Source: Flavobacterium kingsejongi | Lineage (GTDB): Bacteria; Bacteroidota; Bacteroidia; Flavobacteriales; Flavobacteriaceae | DNA: 64,000 bases | Assembly: GCF_003076475.1 (NCBI RefSeq) | Contig: NZ_CP020919.1 | Span: 930,001-994,000 of the forward strand | Direction of reading: 5' to 3' | Part shown: positions 18,867 through 27,619 of the stretch, in pieces | Position numbering within the stretch: position 1 is the stretch's first letter | Layout of the letters: each line of letters opens with the position of its first letter | Translations under genes and position numbers: made by a program | The notes under the pieces: generated by a model | Told to the model about the DNA's origin: nothing | The model's input: the letters and a program-made list of their open reading frames with translations, nothing else | Databases searched by the model: none

Positions 18867-19196
18867 TTATCTATTAATTTCTTTTAAAAAAGCCGCAAAC
18901 TCCTGAGTCATGCGGGTTCCCTTGGCAACTAGATTCCAATCTCTTTTAACGATCTCACTTGTGTCTTTATTGGTCCAGCGACGTCTTTTGATGTGTAGAT
19001 ACACGAACTTCCCTCTCAAAGGAAAGTCCTGAATAGTGATCTCATCCTGGAAACCCTTTGAGATTAACTGAAGTCCATTAAATTCTGACGGAGGTTTGGC
19101 ATTCTCTTCAAAGTATAGGTGTAATATTTCTTCTGTATTAGTAGAAGAAACCACTTCAAAATGGTCAACTAAAAAATCAGGAAGCATAAACTTCAA
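18867..19196 (-). CDS. ISAon1-type transposase N-terminal region protein
   Basis: A 109-residue first ORF of the element (MLPDFLVDHFEVV, DFPLRGKFVYLHIKRRRW, GTRMTQEFAAFLKEI). It resembles the separate N-terminal region protein annotated with ISAon1-type transposases and probably binds DNA. It ends in a TTTTTTAAAAG tract, after which the catalytic frame lies in +1 (or -2). A classical -1 slip at this tract would run into a stop within four codons, so I infer either +1 frameshifting, reinitiation, or separate subunits. Confidence 0.75.
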   Translation of the reverse strand: MKFMLPDFLVDHFEVVSSTNTEEILHLYFEENAKPPSEFNGLQLISKGFQDEITIQDFPLRGKFVYLHIKRRRWTNKDTSEIVKRDWNLVAKGTRMTQEFAAFLKEINR

Positions 19197-19403
19197 AAGC
19201 TCTATAGGGTCATATCAAATTCTTAGATTGCAAATTTCTGATTTTATTTTGACATTCCTCCCCAAGTTTTGTTCTTGATCCCAAAAAAACCCTAATCTGT
19301 TATAAAAAAAACGTATTAGGGTAATTCAAAAAAAAAAATAAGCCGTTACTTTGCAGTCTAAAACATTGTTATTCAACATCTTTTAATTACAAAACACAGA
19401 CGC

Positions 19404-22400
19404 ATGCTCCAACTTTACTTTAAAGACTACAACAAACTCAGTCTATCAATTTGTTTATTGCTCTTTACAACTCTCACTTACAGCCAGGTAGGAATTGGGA
19501 CCCTTACGCCCGATCCTTCTGCTGAGCTTGACATCACAACTGTTGACAAAGGGCTTCTTATTCCCCGGGTGCAGCTGGCGCAATCAGTGAATCCTTTTCC
19601 TATTGTCGGAACGCCAGCGAACAGTCTCCTGGTCTATAATACCACCACCATTAATGATGTTTCCCAGGGATTTTATTTTTGGAATAATAACAAATGGAAC
19701 CGACTGCTCGACCAAACCAATATCGATGAGTTCAACCAGGATATCACCAGTATGGTCGATAATGGCAATGGTACCTATACATTTACGAATGAAGAAGGGA
19801 CACAAACCCTTATCGATGTCGCCGGAATTATACTGGACCGCCAGACTTTAACTTCATTAGTTTACAACGCCACCGATCATAAGCTGACCTATACCGATGA
19901 GGCCAATGCCACACACGATTTCCTGCTACAGGATTTGGTAGGCGATGCCGAAACGGTGACCGAACTAACCTATGATGCACTTAGCAATGAACTCCGTTAC
20001 AAAGATGAAGACGGGATTACCCATACCATCAATTTAAGAGATTTAGTATCCGGTGCAGAAACATTAACGGCACTAACCTATGATGCCACTGCAAATGAGT
20101 TACAGTATAAAGACGAAGAAGGAACAATCCACAACATCGACCTTACCGACTTAGTATCCGGTGCAGAAACATTAACGGCACTAACCTATGATGCGACTGC
20201 AAATGAGTTACAATACAAAGATGAAGAAGGAACAACACACAATATCGATCTTACCGATTTAGTATCCGGTGCTGAAACGTTGACCGCACTAACTTATGAT
20301 GCGACTGCAAATGAGTTACAGTATAAAGACGAAGAAGGAACAACCCACAACATCGACCTTACCGACTTAGTATCCGGTGCAGAAACGCTTACCGCTTTAA
20401 CCTATGATACCACTGCAAACCAGTTGATCTACAAAGATGAAGAAGGAAACACACACAATATCGATCTTACCGATTTAGTATCCGGTGCAGAAACATTAAC
20501 CGCACTAACCTATGATGCGACTGCAAATGAGTTACAGTATAAAGACGAAGAAGGAACAACCCACAACATCGACCTTACCGACTTAGTATCCGGTGCAGAA
20601 ACATTAACCGCTTTGACGTACGACGCTACGGCGAATGAGTTACAGTATAAAGATGAAGAAGGAAATATTCATAACATTGATCTTACCGATTTAGTATCCG
20701 GTGCAGAAACATTAACCGCACTAACTTATGATGCGACTGCAAATGAGTTACAGTATAAAGACGAAGAAGGAACAACCCACAACATCGACCTTACCGACTT
20801 AGTATCCGGTGCAGAAACACTAACGGCTTTGACCTATGATGCGACTGCAAATGAGTTACAATACAAAGACGAAGAAGGGACAACACACAACATTGACCTT
20901 ACTGATTTAGTATCCGGTGCAGAAACGTTGACAGCTTTGACCTATGATGCGACTGCTAATGAATTACAATACAAAGACGAAGAAGGTAACACACACAACA
21001 TCGACCTTACGGATTTAGTATCCGGTGCAGAGACATTAACGGCTTTGACGTATGATGCGAGTGCAAATGAGTTACAATACAAAGACGAAGAAGGAACAAC
21101 CCATAACATTGATCTTACCGACTTAGTATCCGGTGCAGAAACATTAACGGCTTTGACCTATGATGCGACTGCTAATGAATTACAATACAAAGACGAAGAA
21201 GGTAACACACATAATATTGACCTTACTGATTTAGTATCCGGTGCAGAAACATTAACGGCTTTGACGTATGATGCGACTGCTAATGAATTACAATACAAAG
21301 ACGAAGAAGGTAACACACACAACATCGACCTTACGGATTTAGTATCCGGTGCAGAGACATTAACGGCTTTGACGTATGATGCGACTGCAAATGAGTTACA
21401 ATACAAAGACGAAGAAGGAACAACCCATAACATTGATCTTACCGACTTAGTATCCGGTGCAGAAACGTTGACAGCTTTAGCGTATGACGCTACGGCAAAT
21501 GAGTTACAATACAAAGACGAAGAAGGTAACACACACAACATTGACCTTACTGATTTAGTATCCGGAGCGGAGACATTGACGGCTTTGACCTATGATGCGA
21601 CTGCTAATGAGTTACAATACAAAGACGAAGAAGGTAATACACACAACATCGACCTAACGGATTTAGTATCCGGTGCAGAAACACTTACTGCGCTAACGTA
21701 TGATACCACTGCAAACCAGTTGATCTACAAAGATGAAGAAGGAATCAATCACCCGATTGACTTAAAAGATGTAGTAGCCGGTGCCGAAACATTGACGGCA
21801 CTAACCTACGATGCCACTGCAAATGAGTTACAATACAAAGACGAAGAAGGAAATACACACAACATCGATCTTACCGACTTAGTATCCGGTGCAGAAACAT
21901 TAACGGCTTTGACGTATGATGCGACTGCAAATGAGTTACAATACAAAGACGAAGAAGGGACAACACACAACATTGACCTTACTGATTTAGTATCAGGAGC
22001 AGAAACGTTGACAGCTTTGACCTATGATGCGACTGCTAATGAATTACAATACAAAGACGAAGAAGGAACAACCCATAACATTGATCTTACCGACTTAGTA
22101 TCGGGTGCAGAAACGTTGACAGCTTTAGCGTATGACGCTACGGCAAATGAGTTACAATACAAAGACGAAGAAGGGACAACACACAACATTGACCTTACTG
22201 ATTTAGTATCCGGTGCAGAAACATTAACGGCTTTGACGTATGATGCGACTGCTAATGAATTACAATACAAAGACGAAGAAGGTACCGATCATACAATTGA
22301 TCTTAAAGACTTAGTATCGGGTGCAGAAACATTAACTGCCCTGACGTACGACGCGACGGCAAATGAGTTACAATACAAAGACGAAGAAGGTAACACACAT

Positions 22401-25400
22401 AATATTGACCTTACTGATTTAGTATCCGGTGCAGAAACACTAACGGCTTTGACCTATGATGCGACGGCTAATGAATTACAATACAAAGACGAAGAAGGAA
22501 CAACACATAACATTGACCTTACTGATTTAGTATCCGGAGCGGAAACATTGACGGCGCTAACGTATGATACCACTGCAAACCAGTTGATCTACAAAGATGA
22601 AGAAGGAATCAATCACCCGATTGACTTAAAAGATGTAGTAGCCGGTGCCGAAACATTGACGGCACTAACCTACGATGCTACGGCGAATGAATTACAGTAC
22701 AAAGACGAAGAAGGAACAACACACAACATTGACCTTACTGATTTAGTATCCGGTGCAGAAACACTAACGGCTTTGACCTATGATGCGACGGCTAATGAAT
22801 TACAATACAAAGACGAAGAAGGAACAACACATAACATTGACCTTACTGATTTAGTATCCGGTGCAGAAACACTTACTGCGCTAACGTATGATACCACTGC
22901 AAACCAGTTGATCTACAAAGATGAAGAAGGAATCAATCACCCGATTGACTTAAAAGATGTAGTAGCCGGTGCCGAAACATTGACGGCACTAACCTACGAT
23001 GCCACTGCAAATGAGTTACAATACAAAGACGAAGAAGGAAATACACACAACATCGATCTTACCGACTTAGTATCCGGTGCAGAAACATTAACGGCTTTGA
23101 CGTATGATGCGACTGCAAATGAGTTACAATACAAAGACGAAGAAGGGACAACACACAACATTGACCTTACTGATTTAGTATCAGGAGCAGAAACGTTGAC
23201 AGCTTTGACCTATGATGCGACTGCTAATGAATTACAATACAAAGACGAAGAAGGAACAACCCATAACATTGATCTTACCGACTTAGTATCGGGTGCAGAA
23301 ACGTTGACAGCTTTAGCGTATGACGCTACGGCAAATGAGTTACAATACAAAGACGAAGAAGGGACAACACACAACATTGACCTTACTGATTTAGTATCCG
23401 GTGCAGAAACATTAACGGCTTTGACGTATGATGCGACTGCTAATGAATTACAATACAAAGACGAAGAAGGTACCGATCATACAATTGATCTTAAAGACTT
23501 AGTATCGGGTGCAGAAACATTAACTGCCCTGACGTACGACGCGACGGCAAATGAGTTACAATACAAAGACGAAGAAGGTAACACACATAATATTGACCTT
23601 ACTGATTTAGTATCCGGTGCAGAAACACTAACGGCTTTGACCTATGATGCGACGGCTAATGAATTACAATACAAAGACGAAGAAGGAACAACACATAACA
23701 TTGACCTTACTGATTTAGTATCCGGAGCGGAAACATTGACGGCGCTAACGTATGATACCACTGCAAACCAGTTGATCTACAAAGATGAAGAAGGAATCAG
23801 TCACCCAATTGACTTAAAAGATGTCGTAGCAGGTGCAGAAACATTGACGGCGCTAACGTATGATACCATTGCAAACCAGTTGATCTACAAAGATGAAGAA
23901 GGAATCAATCACCCGATTGACTTAAAAGACTTAGTATCCAATGCCGAGACATTGACCAAAATGATTTATGATACTACCGATAAGAAATTGACCTATACCG
24001 ATGAAGCTAATGTAACTCATGATTTCCTATTACAGGATTTAGTAGCCGGTTCGGAAACACTTACGGTGCTAACGTATGACGCTACGGCAAATGAGTTACA
24101 ATATAAAGACGAAGAAGGAAACACACACAATATCGATCTTACGGATTTAGTATCCGGTGCTGAAACATTGACGGCGCTAACGTATGATACCACCGCAAAC
24201 CAGTTGATCTACAAAGATGAAGAAGGAATTAGTCACCCGATTGACTTAAAAGATGTCGTAGCCGGTGCCGAAACACTTACCGCTTTGACTTACGATGCGA
24301 CTGCAAATGAATTAACCTATAAAGATGAAGAAGGAACAACCCACAACATTGACTTAAAAGATGTAGTAGCCGGTGCTGAAACACTTACGGCGCTAACGTA
24401 TGACACCACCGCAAACCAGTTGATCTACAAAGATGAAGAAGGAACAACCCACAACATTGACTTAAAAGATGTAGTAGCCGGTGCCGAAACATTGACGGCT
24501 TTGACTTACGATGCGACTGCAAATGAATTAACCTATAAAGATGAAGAAGGAACAACCCACAACATTGACTTAAAAGATGTAGTATCCGGAGCAGAAACAT
24601 TAACGGCGCTAACGTATGATAATGTAGCAAATGAATTAACGTATAAAGACGAAGCCGGTGACGATCATACGATTGACTTAAAAGACGTCGTTACGGGTGC
24701 GGAAACACTGACCAAAATTACACAAGGTTCAGGAACGATTACCTATACCGATGAGGAGGGTGCTGATACTGTATTGGATATTAATACAGTCATTTCCAAA
24801 GGAAATTTAACTTCTGGAGACCTGATTGAAATAACCGATGGTACCGATGCCCTGCTTAAAAACGCCGATGTGTCTTTAATACCGGGAACAGTAAACCAGT
24901 TATTAGTGACCAAACTTGATGGCTCGGGTAATTTAATCCCTTCCTGGGAAGATGCTTCAACAACTAAAGCCTGGGGATTACGTGGAAATACTATTGCCCC
25001 TATCGATTTTATCGGGACACTGAATGACTATCCGCTGAAATTTATGATTGGTGGAACGGCTTCCGGAATGCTTTCCGATTATACTACGGCATTTGGATAC
25101 CGATCCTTATTTAATAATACTACAGGAACCAACAATACCGCTTTCGGTCTTGCAGCTTCCCTGGCGAACAAATCAGGAAGCAGTAATGTCGCAATTGGAA
25201 GTTTTGCACTCTCCACCTATACAAGTGGTGATCGCAATATTGGTATTGGTTCTTATGCGGGAAGAAATAATATTTCCGGAGATGGTAATATTTTCTTAGG
25301 CAACAGTGGCGTAAGACCTGCACGTAATGCCTCAAACGAACTGAATATTGGAGATGCCATCTATGGTATCAATGTCAATTTAGAAAGAGAAGCAGGGCAA

Positions 25401-27599
25401 GCCGGATACATCGAGCCTAAAATTGGTATTGGTGTCCTCGCTCCTACTGCAACCCTTGAGGTGGGCGGAACTGCAAAAGTAAATGTATTGCCAGCCGGTG
25501 CAGCTGCAGATGCCATTGTGACTACAGATGCCAATGGTAACCTGAGAAAAAGAACGATTGCTGATATCATCCCGCCACCGGTACCCACGACCAATACGCT
25601 GAACAGTGCGGTAAACACCCTGACTTCTGAAGTTAATGGAGTGAGTGCCGATGCTACGATCATCAATAGCAATGCGATAACCAGTAGCGGAAATACCTTG
25701 ATGACTGCTGTAAATGGGGTGAATGCTCCCACAGGTGCCACCATCATCAACAGCAATATCACAACATTAACGGGAAATCAACTCGTTACTTCTGTAAATG
25801 GAGTATCGAGTACACCATTGGATTTATCCCCTTTGGTTCCACCAACCACCAATTCCATAACCAGCACAGGCAATATTTTAACGTCTGAAGTGAACGGAAT
25901 TAGTGACGATACTGCTATTATCAATAGTAATGTCACGACATTAACCGGTAATATCCTGACCACTACTATAAATGGTGTGCCAGGTAGCGCAGTAGATTTA
26001 TCAACAGTAACACTACCAACGACCAATACGCTGACCCTAACCGGCACTACTTTAAAAAGTACCGTAAACGGAACCGATAGTAATACCATTGATATCGATA
26101 CTGCCATTACCAAAGGCAACCTAACCGGTGGCAGCCTGATTGCAGTAACCGATGGTACCGATGCTCTGCTTAAAGCTGCAAGTGTGGCTTTAACACCGGG
26201 AACAGCCGGACAAACTTTAGTAACCAAAGATGACGGTTCCGGAACACTGGTGCCTTCATGGGAAGATGCAGATGCTATAACCACGAACACATTAACCAGT
26301 ACGGTAAACCTACTAAACTCTAACGTGAACGGAGTTCCTGCAACGGCAAACATCATCAATAGTAACACTGTCACATTAGCAGGTACTACCCTGACGACGA
26401 CGGTTAACGGCGTCGCAAGTACTCCTGTAAATTTATCTTCATTGGTTCCGGCAACTACGAATGCATTAACCAGTGCCGTAAACGTAATGACTTCTGATGT
26501 AAATGGGGTCTCAAGAGATGCCAATATCATCAATAGCAATACCATTACCAGTACTGGAAACCAATTGACGACTACCGTAAATGGTATCGTGACAGCAACT
26601 GCTGCTCCTATTATTAATAGTAACGTTACCACATTAACCGGAAATAACCTGACGACTACCATCAACGGGGTGTCGAGTACACCATTGGATTTATCTACTT
26701 TGGTTACACCAACGACACACACCGTGACGAGCGCAGCCAATACCTTAACGTCTGACGTAAATGGAGTGATCGATAGCGCCGATATCATCAACACCAATAT
26801 ACTGACACTAACCGGGAACGACCTGACCAGTACCGTCAATGGAAAAGTGAGTACGGTGGCTAATTTATCTGCATTGGCCGGATGGGGATTAACTGGAAAT
26901 GCAGGTACAGCAGCTGCCAATTTCTTAGGAACTACAGACAACCAGCCCTTACGCATTCGTACCAATAATACCGAGAAAGTGACGATTACCGCAGCGGGTA
27001 ATGTGGGAATTGGGAACACCGCCCCTACCTACACTTTAGATGTAGTAAGTGCTGCCAACGATGAATTATTGGCCAGTTTTCAACCTGCAAACAAAACCCA
27101 GGGGGTGGCCATTGGATTTAGTGGTATTAGCAAGATTGCTTCTACTGCCAATAGTGACTTTAAAATTTCACCAAAAGGAACCGGAAAAGTCAACCTCGAT
27201 GGTAGTGTATTGATTAAAACACTACCTGCCGGTGCCGCTGCAGATGCTATCGTTACGGCTGATGCCAACGGTAACCTTAGAAAAATAGCCGCAGCCCCTA
27301 CCGATGTGATGAAGATCCGAAGGGTGACAGCAAACACTACAGTTGCTGTAACCGACCAGGTTATTCTTGTGAATGCTGCTGCCGGAGCTACTGTAACCAT
27401 TACCCTACCGGTGAGTGTAGCTGGGAAAGTATATACGGTAAAAAGAGTAGACAACACAACGGCTACCGTAAAAATTGCTTTTGCAGGCACAGCTGCAGCA
27501 GTCGATGAAACAGATACCGAAGTGGTCGTTGGTGGTAAAGTCACCTACCAACTGATTCATGAAACAAACAATAAATGGCAAACCATTAGTAGATTTTAA
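19404..27599 (+). CDS. Giant repetitive secreted fibre-like protein (2731 aa)
   Basis: The product begins with a signal peptide (SICLLLFTTLTYSQ) and a fibre head segment VGIGTLTPDPSAELDITTVD...GLLIPRVQL, common in large Bacteroidota surface proteins and reminiscent of phage tail fibres. Residues of about 140-1760 are 36-residue repeats (consensus pieces AETLTALTYDATANELQYKD and EEGTTHNIDLTDLVSG), strongly acidic and probably all-beta. A second repeat zone follows with TLTSxVNGVxxxA motifs. Then come a fibre-type part (NFLGTTDNQPLRIRTNNTEK, VGIGNTAPTYTLDV) and a C-terminal beta domain ending TNNKWQTISRF. I see no T9SS sorting domain at the end. It is the first gene of a three-gene operon (20- and 18-bp gaps). 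A surface fibre or adhesin is likely; the export route is unknown. Confidence 0.85.
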   Translation: MLQLYFKDYNKLSLSICLLLFTTLTYSQVGIGTLTPDPSAELDITTVDKGLLIPRVQLAQSVNPFPIVGTPANSLLVYNTTTINDVSQGFYFWNNNKWNRLLDQTNIDEFNQDITSMVDNGNGTYTFTNEEGTQTLIDVAGIILDRQTLTSLVYNATDHKLTYTDEANATHDFLLQDLVGDAETVTELTYDALSNELRYKDEDGITHTINLRDLVSGAETLTALTYDATANELQYKDEEGTIHNIDLTDLVSGAETLTALTYDATANELQYKDEEGTTHNIDLTDLVSGAETLTALTYDATANELQYKDEEGTTHNIDLTDLVSGAETLTALTYDTTANQLIYKDEEGNTHNIDLTDLVSGAETLTALTYDATANELQYKDEEGTTHNIDLTDLVSGAETLTALTYDATANELQYKDEEGNIHNIDLTDLVSGAETLTALTYDATANELQYKDEEGTTHNIDLTDLVSGAETLTALTYDATANELQYKDEEGTTHNIDLTDLVSGAETLTALTYDATANELQYKDEEGNTHNIDLTDLVSGAETLTALTYDASANELQYKDEEGTTHNIDLTDLVSGAETLTALTYDATANELQYKDEEGNTHNIDLTDLVSGAETLTALTYDATANELQYKDEEGNTHNIDLTDLVSGAETLTALTYDATANELQYKDEEGTTHNIDLTDLVSGAETLTALAYDATANELQYKDEEGNTHNIDLTDLVSGAETLTALTYDATANELQYKDEEGNTHNIDLTDLVSGAETLTALTYDTTANQLIYKDEEGINHPIDLKDVVAGAETLTALTYDATANELQYKDEEGNTHNIDLTDLVSGAETLTALTYDATANELQYKDEEGTTHNIDLTDLVSGAETLTALTYDATANELQYKDEEGTTHNIDLTDLVSGAETLTALAYDATANELQYKDEEGTTHNIDLTDLVSGAETLTALTYDATANELQYKDEEGTDHTIDLKDLVSGAETLTALTYDATANELQYKDEEGNTHNIDLTDLVSGAETLTALTYDATANELQYKDEEGTTHNIDLTDLVSGAETLTALTYDTTANQLIYKDEEGINHPIDLKDVVAGAETLTALTYDATANELQYKDEEGTTHNIDLTDLVSGAETLTALTYDATANELQYKDEEGTTHNIDLTDLVSGAETLTALTYDTTANQLIYKDEEGINHPIDLKDVVAGAETLTALTYDATANELQYKDEEGNTHNIDLTDLVSGAETLTALTYDATANELQYKDEEGTTHNIDLTDLVSGAETLTALTYDATANELQYKDEEGTTHNIDLTDLVSGAETLTALAYDATANELQYKDEEGTTHNIDLTDLVSGAETLTALTYDATANELQYKDEEGTDHTIDLKDLVSGAETLTALTYDATANELQYKDEEGNTHNIDLTDLVSGAETLTALTYDATANELQYKDEEGTTHNIDLTDLVSGAETLTALTYDTTANQLIYKDEEGISHPIDLKDVVAGAETLTALTYDTIANQLIYKDEEGINHPIDLKDLVSNAETLTKMIYDTTDKKLTYTDEANVTHDFLLQDLVAGSETLTVLTYDATANELQYKDEEGNTHNIDLTDLVSGAETLTALTYDTTANQLIYKDEEGISHPIDLKDVVAGAETLTALTYDATANELTYKDEEGTTHNIDLKDVVAGAETLTALTYDTTANQLIYKDEEGTTHNIDLKDVVAGAETLTALTYDATANELTYKDEEGTTHNIDLKDVVSGAETLTALTYDNVANELTYKDEAGDDHTIDLKDVVTGAETLTKITQGSGTITYTDEEGADTVLDINTVISKGNLTSGDLIEITDGTDALLKNADVSLIPGTVNQLLVTKLDGSGNLIPSWEDASTTKAWGLRGNTIAPIDFIGTLNDYPLKFMIGGTASGMLSDYTTAFGYRSLFNNTTGTNNTAFGLAASLANKSGSSNVAIGSFALSTYTSGDRNIGIGSYAGRNNISGDGNIFLGNSGVRPARNASNELNIGDAIYGINVNLEREAGQAGYIEPKIGIGVLAPTATLEVGGTAKVNVLPAGAAADAIVTTDANGNLRKRTIADIIPPPVPTTNTLNSAVNTLTSEVNGVSADATIINSNAITSSGNTLMTAVNGVNAPTGATIINSNITTLTGNQLVTSVNGVSSTPLDLSPLVPPTTNSITSTGNILTSEVNGISDDTAIINSNVTTLTGNILTTTINGVPGSAVDLSTVTLPTTNTLTLTGTTLKSTVNGTDSNTIDIDTAITKGNLTGGSLIAVTDGTDALLKAASVALTPGTAGQTLVTKDDGSGTLVPSWEDADAITTNTLTSTVNLLNSNVNGVPATANIINSNTVTLAGTTLTTTVNGVASTPVNLSSLVPATTNALTSAVNVMTSDVNGVSRDANIINSNTITSTGNQLTTTVNGIVTATAAPIINSNVTTLTGNNLTTTINGVSSTPLDLSTLVTPTTHTVTSAANTLTSDVNGVIDSADIINTNILTLTGNDLTSTVNGKVSTVANLSALAGWGLTGNAGTAAANFLGTTDNQPLRIRTNNTEKVTITAAGNVGIGNTAPTYTLDVVSAANDELLASFQPANKTQGVAIGFSGISKIASTANSDFKISPKGTGKVNLDGSVLIKTLPAGAAADAIVTADANGNLRKIAAAPTDVMKIRRVTANTTVAVTDQVILVNAAAGATVTITLPVSVAGKVYTVKRVDNTTATVKIAFAGTAAAVDETDTEVVVGGKVTYQLIHETNNKWQTISRF
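20040..24683 (+). repeat. 43 tandem 108-bp repeats in the giant gene
   Basis: The GAT of the DLVSGAETL segment recurs from 20040 to 24684, and 4644 bp divided by 108 is exactly 43, so there are no net indels. Two further diverged units precede (19824 and 19932). One internal unit (about 23928-24035) is diverged and resembles the first unit of the whole array. A block of eleven units (1188 bp) is duplicated: 21662-22611 reads the same as 22850-23799 wherever I compared them. Confidence 0.95.
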
Positions 27600-27619
27600 A
27601 TACTTATACTCCTTACACA

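Larger units (their letters stand above)
17868..19281 (-). mobile_element. ISL3/ISAon1-like insertion sequence, 1414 bp
   Basis: The inner ends match as inverted repeats (GGATCAA, then CAAA and CTTGGGGA segments) at 17868 and 19281. The element is flanked by an 8-bp direct repeat CAAAAAAA at 17860-17867 and 19282-19289, the duplication size of ISL3 elements. The poly-A makes the duplication less diagnostic than a mixed sequence would be. It carries two ORFs in different frames. Confidence 0.78.

Noticed and set aside
18840..18870. Classical -1 programmed frameshift joining the two ISL3-like ORFs
   Set aside because: The T TTT TTA heptamer is present, but the -1 frame hits a stop within four codons; the catalytic frame is +1.
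21158..23458. Repeated minus-strand ORFs with VSAPDTKSVRSM motifs
   Set aside because: Mirror images of the 108-bp repeats; the two identical 82-codon ORFs 1188 bp apart only reflect the block duplication.
25778..27019. 413-codon ORF on the minus strand
   Set aside because: Antisense to the giant fibre gene. It consists of hydrophobic low-complexity sequence caused by the repeats and GC-rich third positions of the sense strand.
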